In this document: in pieces, positions 32,058-34,465 of the stretch
How the letters are laid out: the number at the start of each line of letters is the position of its first letter
How positions within the stretch are numbered: position 1 is the first letter of the stretch
From: Hydrogenoanaerobacterium sp032017025
Lineage (GTDB): Bacteria > Bacillota > Clostridia > Oscillospirales > Ruminococcaceae
Direction: 5' to 3'
Length of the DNA: 34,465 nucleotides
NCBI RefSeq assembly: GCF_032017025.1
Contig: NZ_DALZQO010000030.1
Span: 1 to 34,465, forward strand
Position numbers and translations under genes: made by a program
Notes under the pieces: generated by a model
What the model saw: only the letters and a program-made list of their open reading frames with translations
Databases searched by the model: none
Told to the model about the DNA's origin: nothing

Positions 32058-34341
32058 ATGAAAATTAGTAAAAACGGCTTAACTGTGCTGGAAAAACGCT
32101 ATCTTGCCAAGGATGAGCAGGGTAAGTTGATTGAGACCGTAGAAGGGCTGTTTGACCGTGTAGCAAGCGCCATTGCCGAAGCAGATTTGCACTTTGACCC
32201 TAAGGCAGATGTAAAGCAAACCACAAAAGAGTTTCGCAGCATGATGGAAGAGTTGGAGTTTTTGCCGAATTCCCCAACTTTAATGAACGCAGGCAGGCCC
32301 CTCGGCCAGCTTTCTGCATGCTTTGTTCTTCCTGTAGGGGACAGCATGGAGGAAATTTTTGAGGCAATCAAACAGGCCGCGCTGATTCACAAATCGGGCG
32401 GAGGCACCGGTTTTTCTTTTTCACGTCTGCGCGCATCGGGCAGCACGGTAAAAACCACCGGCGGTGTAGCGTCCGGCCCAGTCAGCTTTATGCGCGTATT
32501 TAATATGGCAACCGAGGCAGTAAAGCAAGGCGGCACTCGCAGGGGTGCCAATATGGGTATTCTGCGCGTGGATCATCCTGATATTTTGCAGTNNNNNNNN
32601 NNTTTTGCAGTTTATTGATTGTAAAAAAGACAACGCAGATATCACCAACTTTAATATCTCAGTGGGAGTTACCGAAAAATTTATGAATGCCGCCTTAAAC
32701 GGTGAGGATTACGCCCTTTGTGACCCGAAAACAAAGGCGGAGGTTGGCAAGCTCAATGCAAAAGAAGTATTCGATAAAATTGTAGACAGTGCTTGGAGAA
32801 ACGGCGAGCCGGGCATCATCTTTTTAGACCGGCTCAATCGTGACAATGTCGTGCCTTCACAGGGTGAGATTGAGAGCACCAACCCATGCGGAGAGCAACC
32901 TTTGCTGCCCTATGAGTCATGCAATCTTGGTTCGATTAACCTCCTTTCTGTGCTGAAAAAGGACAAGGATGGTAGCTACGATGTCGACTACAAAAAACTG
33001 GAGCGCATTGTGAAAACAGCGGTACATTTTCTTGATAACGTCATCGATGTCAACAAATATCCGTTAGAACTTATCGACCAAACCACCAAAGCCACCCGTA
33101 AAATTGGCCTCGGCGTAATGGGTTGGGCAGATATGCTGCTCAAAATGGGCGTTCCCTATGGCTCGGATGATTCGGTGTCACTTGCTGAAAAGGTGATGGG
33201 TTTCATCAACGACACCGGCAGAATGGCAAGCCATGCACTTGCAAAAACACGCGGCAGCTTTCCTCTCTTCGCCGAAAGCGTATTTGCACAGAATGAACCT
33301 TTGCGCAACGCCACGATAACCACCATTGCCCCCACCGGTACCCTGTCAATTCTGGCGGGCTGCTCCTCTGGCGTAGAGCCGGTTTTTGCATTCGCGTATA
33401 TCCGTAATGTTATGGATAACACCGAGATGATTGAGACCAACCCTATCCTCAAAGAGGTTCTGGTGGAGCGCGGTATCTACTCGGATGAGCTGATGAGAAA
33501 GATTATTGAGCAGGGTACACTGCAGCACATCGATGAAATTCCGGAGGACATCAAACGCGTGTTTGTGTGCTCGCATGACATCAGCCCGCTGCACCATGTC
33601 AAAATGCAAGCTGCGTTCCAGCGTCATACCGATAACGCGGTGTCTAAAACAGTTAACTTTACGCACGACGCATCTCACGAGGATGTACGCGAGGCTTATA
33701 TTCAGGCCTATAAACTTGACTGCAAGGGCGTTACCATCTACCGAGATGGTAGCCGTGACAGCCAGGTGCTCAACATTGGTTCGGTAAAAAAAGAGGACAA
33801 TGCCGAAGCCGGAACCTATCGTACCAACATTACACCGCGCCCCCGCCCCGAGGCGGTGAGCGGCATGACCGAGCGCATGAAGATTGGCTGCGGCAACCTG
33901 TATGTCACCGTCAACTACGATGAGAATGGTATTTGTGAGGTATTTACCAATACCGGTAAGGCGGGGGGATGCCCGTCTCAGTCGGAGGCGACAGCGCGCC
34001 TAGTGTCGGTTGCTTTGCGTTCGGGTGTGAGTGTGGATGAGGTAATTGATCAGCTTAAGGGTATTCGCTGCCCCTCTACCATCCGCCAGGCGGGTATGAA
34101 ATGCACCTCCTGCCCCGATGCAATGTCGAGAATCATTCGCAAGGTAGCGGATTTCCAAAAGACCATGCAGGATACCGGTGCGAGTCGGGTTATTCCAACC
34201 GAGCAGATTAGCAAGCAGGTGGAACTGGATACCGAACGCTACCAAAAGCTTGCAAAACTCTGCCCGGAATGTGGCGCGGAGATGGAGCACGAGGGCGGCT
34301 GCGTATCCTGCCGCTCCTGCGGGTACTCGAAGTGCAATTAG
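32058..34341 (+). CDS. nrdJ: Adenosylcobalamin-dependent (class II) ribonucleotide reductase (interrupted by an N-run)
   Basis: The enzyme reduces ribonucleotides to deoxyribonucleotides with a radical from adenosylcobalamin, usable with or without oxygen. NSPTLMNAG and C88 (QLSACFV) form the first catalytic part. NPCGE (269-273) holds the radical-site N, C and E. APTGTLSILAGCSSGVEP lines the active site. The C-terminal TSCPD domain is present, with TSCPD itself, and ends in CPECG and CVSCRSCGYSKC, cysteines for zinc and re-reduction. Start ATG at 32058 has GAGGTG. Ten Ns at 32593-32602 break the frame; TTTTGCAGT lies on both sides, and collapsing one copy gives HPDILQFIDCKK in one 754-residue frame. 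Confidence 0.93.
32584..32611. other. Assembly join with overlapping contig ends (in nrdJ)
   Basis: TTTTGCAGT at 32584-32592, ten Ns, then TTTTGCAGT at 32603-32611. Removing the Ns and one repeat (19 bases) restores the reading frame and the expected conserved residues, so no sequence is likely missing. Confidence 0.85.
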
Positions 34342-34385
34342 GCGGGTAAGCGGGAATCGTATGAAGCTTATCGGAATATAGTCTC

Positions 34386-34414
34386 AAAGGAGCAGACAGC
34401 GGTCTGCTCCTTTT
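34386..34414 (+). terminator. Terminator of nrdJ
   Basis: AAAGGAGCAGAC (34386-34397) pairs perfectly with GTCTGCTCCTTT (34402-34413) around AGCG, ending in TTTT. It starts 44 bp after the stop. Confidence 0.88.
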
Positions 34415-34419
34415 GCGCT

Positions 34420-34461
34420 CTGCTTTAGCAGGTGCGTTAGGCGTCTTGCCGCCTAATGCAC
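34420..34461. other. Two further adjacent hairpins at the window end
   Basis: CTGC-TTTA-GCAG (34420-34431) is followed without a gap by GTGCGTTAGGC (34432-34442) with GCCTAATGCAC (34451-34461), one G-U pair. Back-to-back short hairpins of this kind recall the array at 5820-6030. The window ends four bases later, so its extent is unknown. Confidence 0.45.
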
Positions 34462-34465
34462 AAAT

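Overview
The window reads as chromosomal DNA of a low-to-mid GC anaerobic Firmicute, most likely a member of the Clostridia near Oscillospirales/Ruminococcaceae. This placement is inferred from the str-operon order, a class II (B12-dependent) ribonucleotide reductase, a long PRPP synthetase variant, a two-gene LysO exporter and a DUF951 protein. No phage, transposase, CRISPR array or integrase is recognisable. Two runs of ten N (21367-21376 and 32593-32602) interrupt rpoC and nrdJ. In both cases the contig ends repeat each other, so these look like overlapping ends joined with placeholder Ns rather than missing sequence.

Layout. 1-437: a strong promoter and a structured leader RNA with a tiny upstream ORF and an intrinsic terminator, ahead of an Lsa-like ABC-F ribosomal-protection ATPase (435-2030). 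2096-3906: a Y-family DNA polymerase (dinB) and a nicotinamidase-like cysteine hydrolase, closed by a long perfect bidirectional terminator. 3975-5640: a decayed small minus-strand gene and the minus-strand CCA-adding enzyme. 5700-6060: a gene-free block of consecutive hairpins with repeated extended -10 motifs, leading into an iron-dependent alcohol dehydrogenase (6081-7247). 7327-9307: two minus-strand genes, a frameshifted membrane-anchored metallophosphoesterase and a three-S1-domain RNA-binding protein. 9495-14650: a plus-strand cluster of DUF951, prfA, tsaC, coaE, a lytic transglycosylase and an M18 aminopeptidase. 14651-15775: a leader with a terminator, then split lysO. 15956-28272: rpoB, rpoC, rpsL, rpsG, fusA and tuf with several candidate internal promoters. 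28363-28531: tRNA-Arg(ACG) with its own promoter and terminator. 29142-34341: prs, an unknown four-helix membrane protein, a DeoR-type regulator and nrdJ.

Themes. Most genes are housekeeping: transcription, translation, tRNA maturation and modification, CoA and PRPP supply, and dNTP synthesis. The less ordinary content is regulatory. The ABC-F leader has the parts of a ribosome-mediated, antibiotic-sensing attenuator. The 5700-6060 hairpin block shares a diverged ~110-bp element with the DeoR gene's promoter region (30991-31100), including a CCGTA-N-TACGG dyad directly behind a TATAAT box. Leader terminators also precede lysO and rpsL. All assignments come from reading the sequence and recalled family motifs; no database search was possible.
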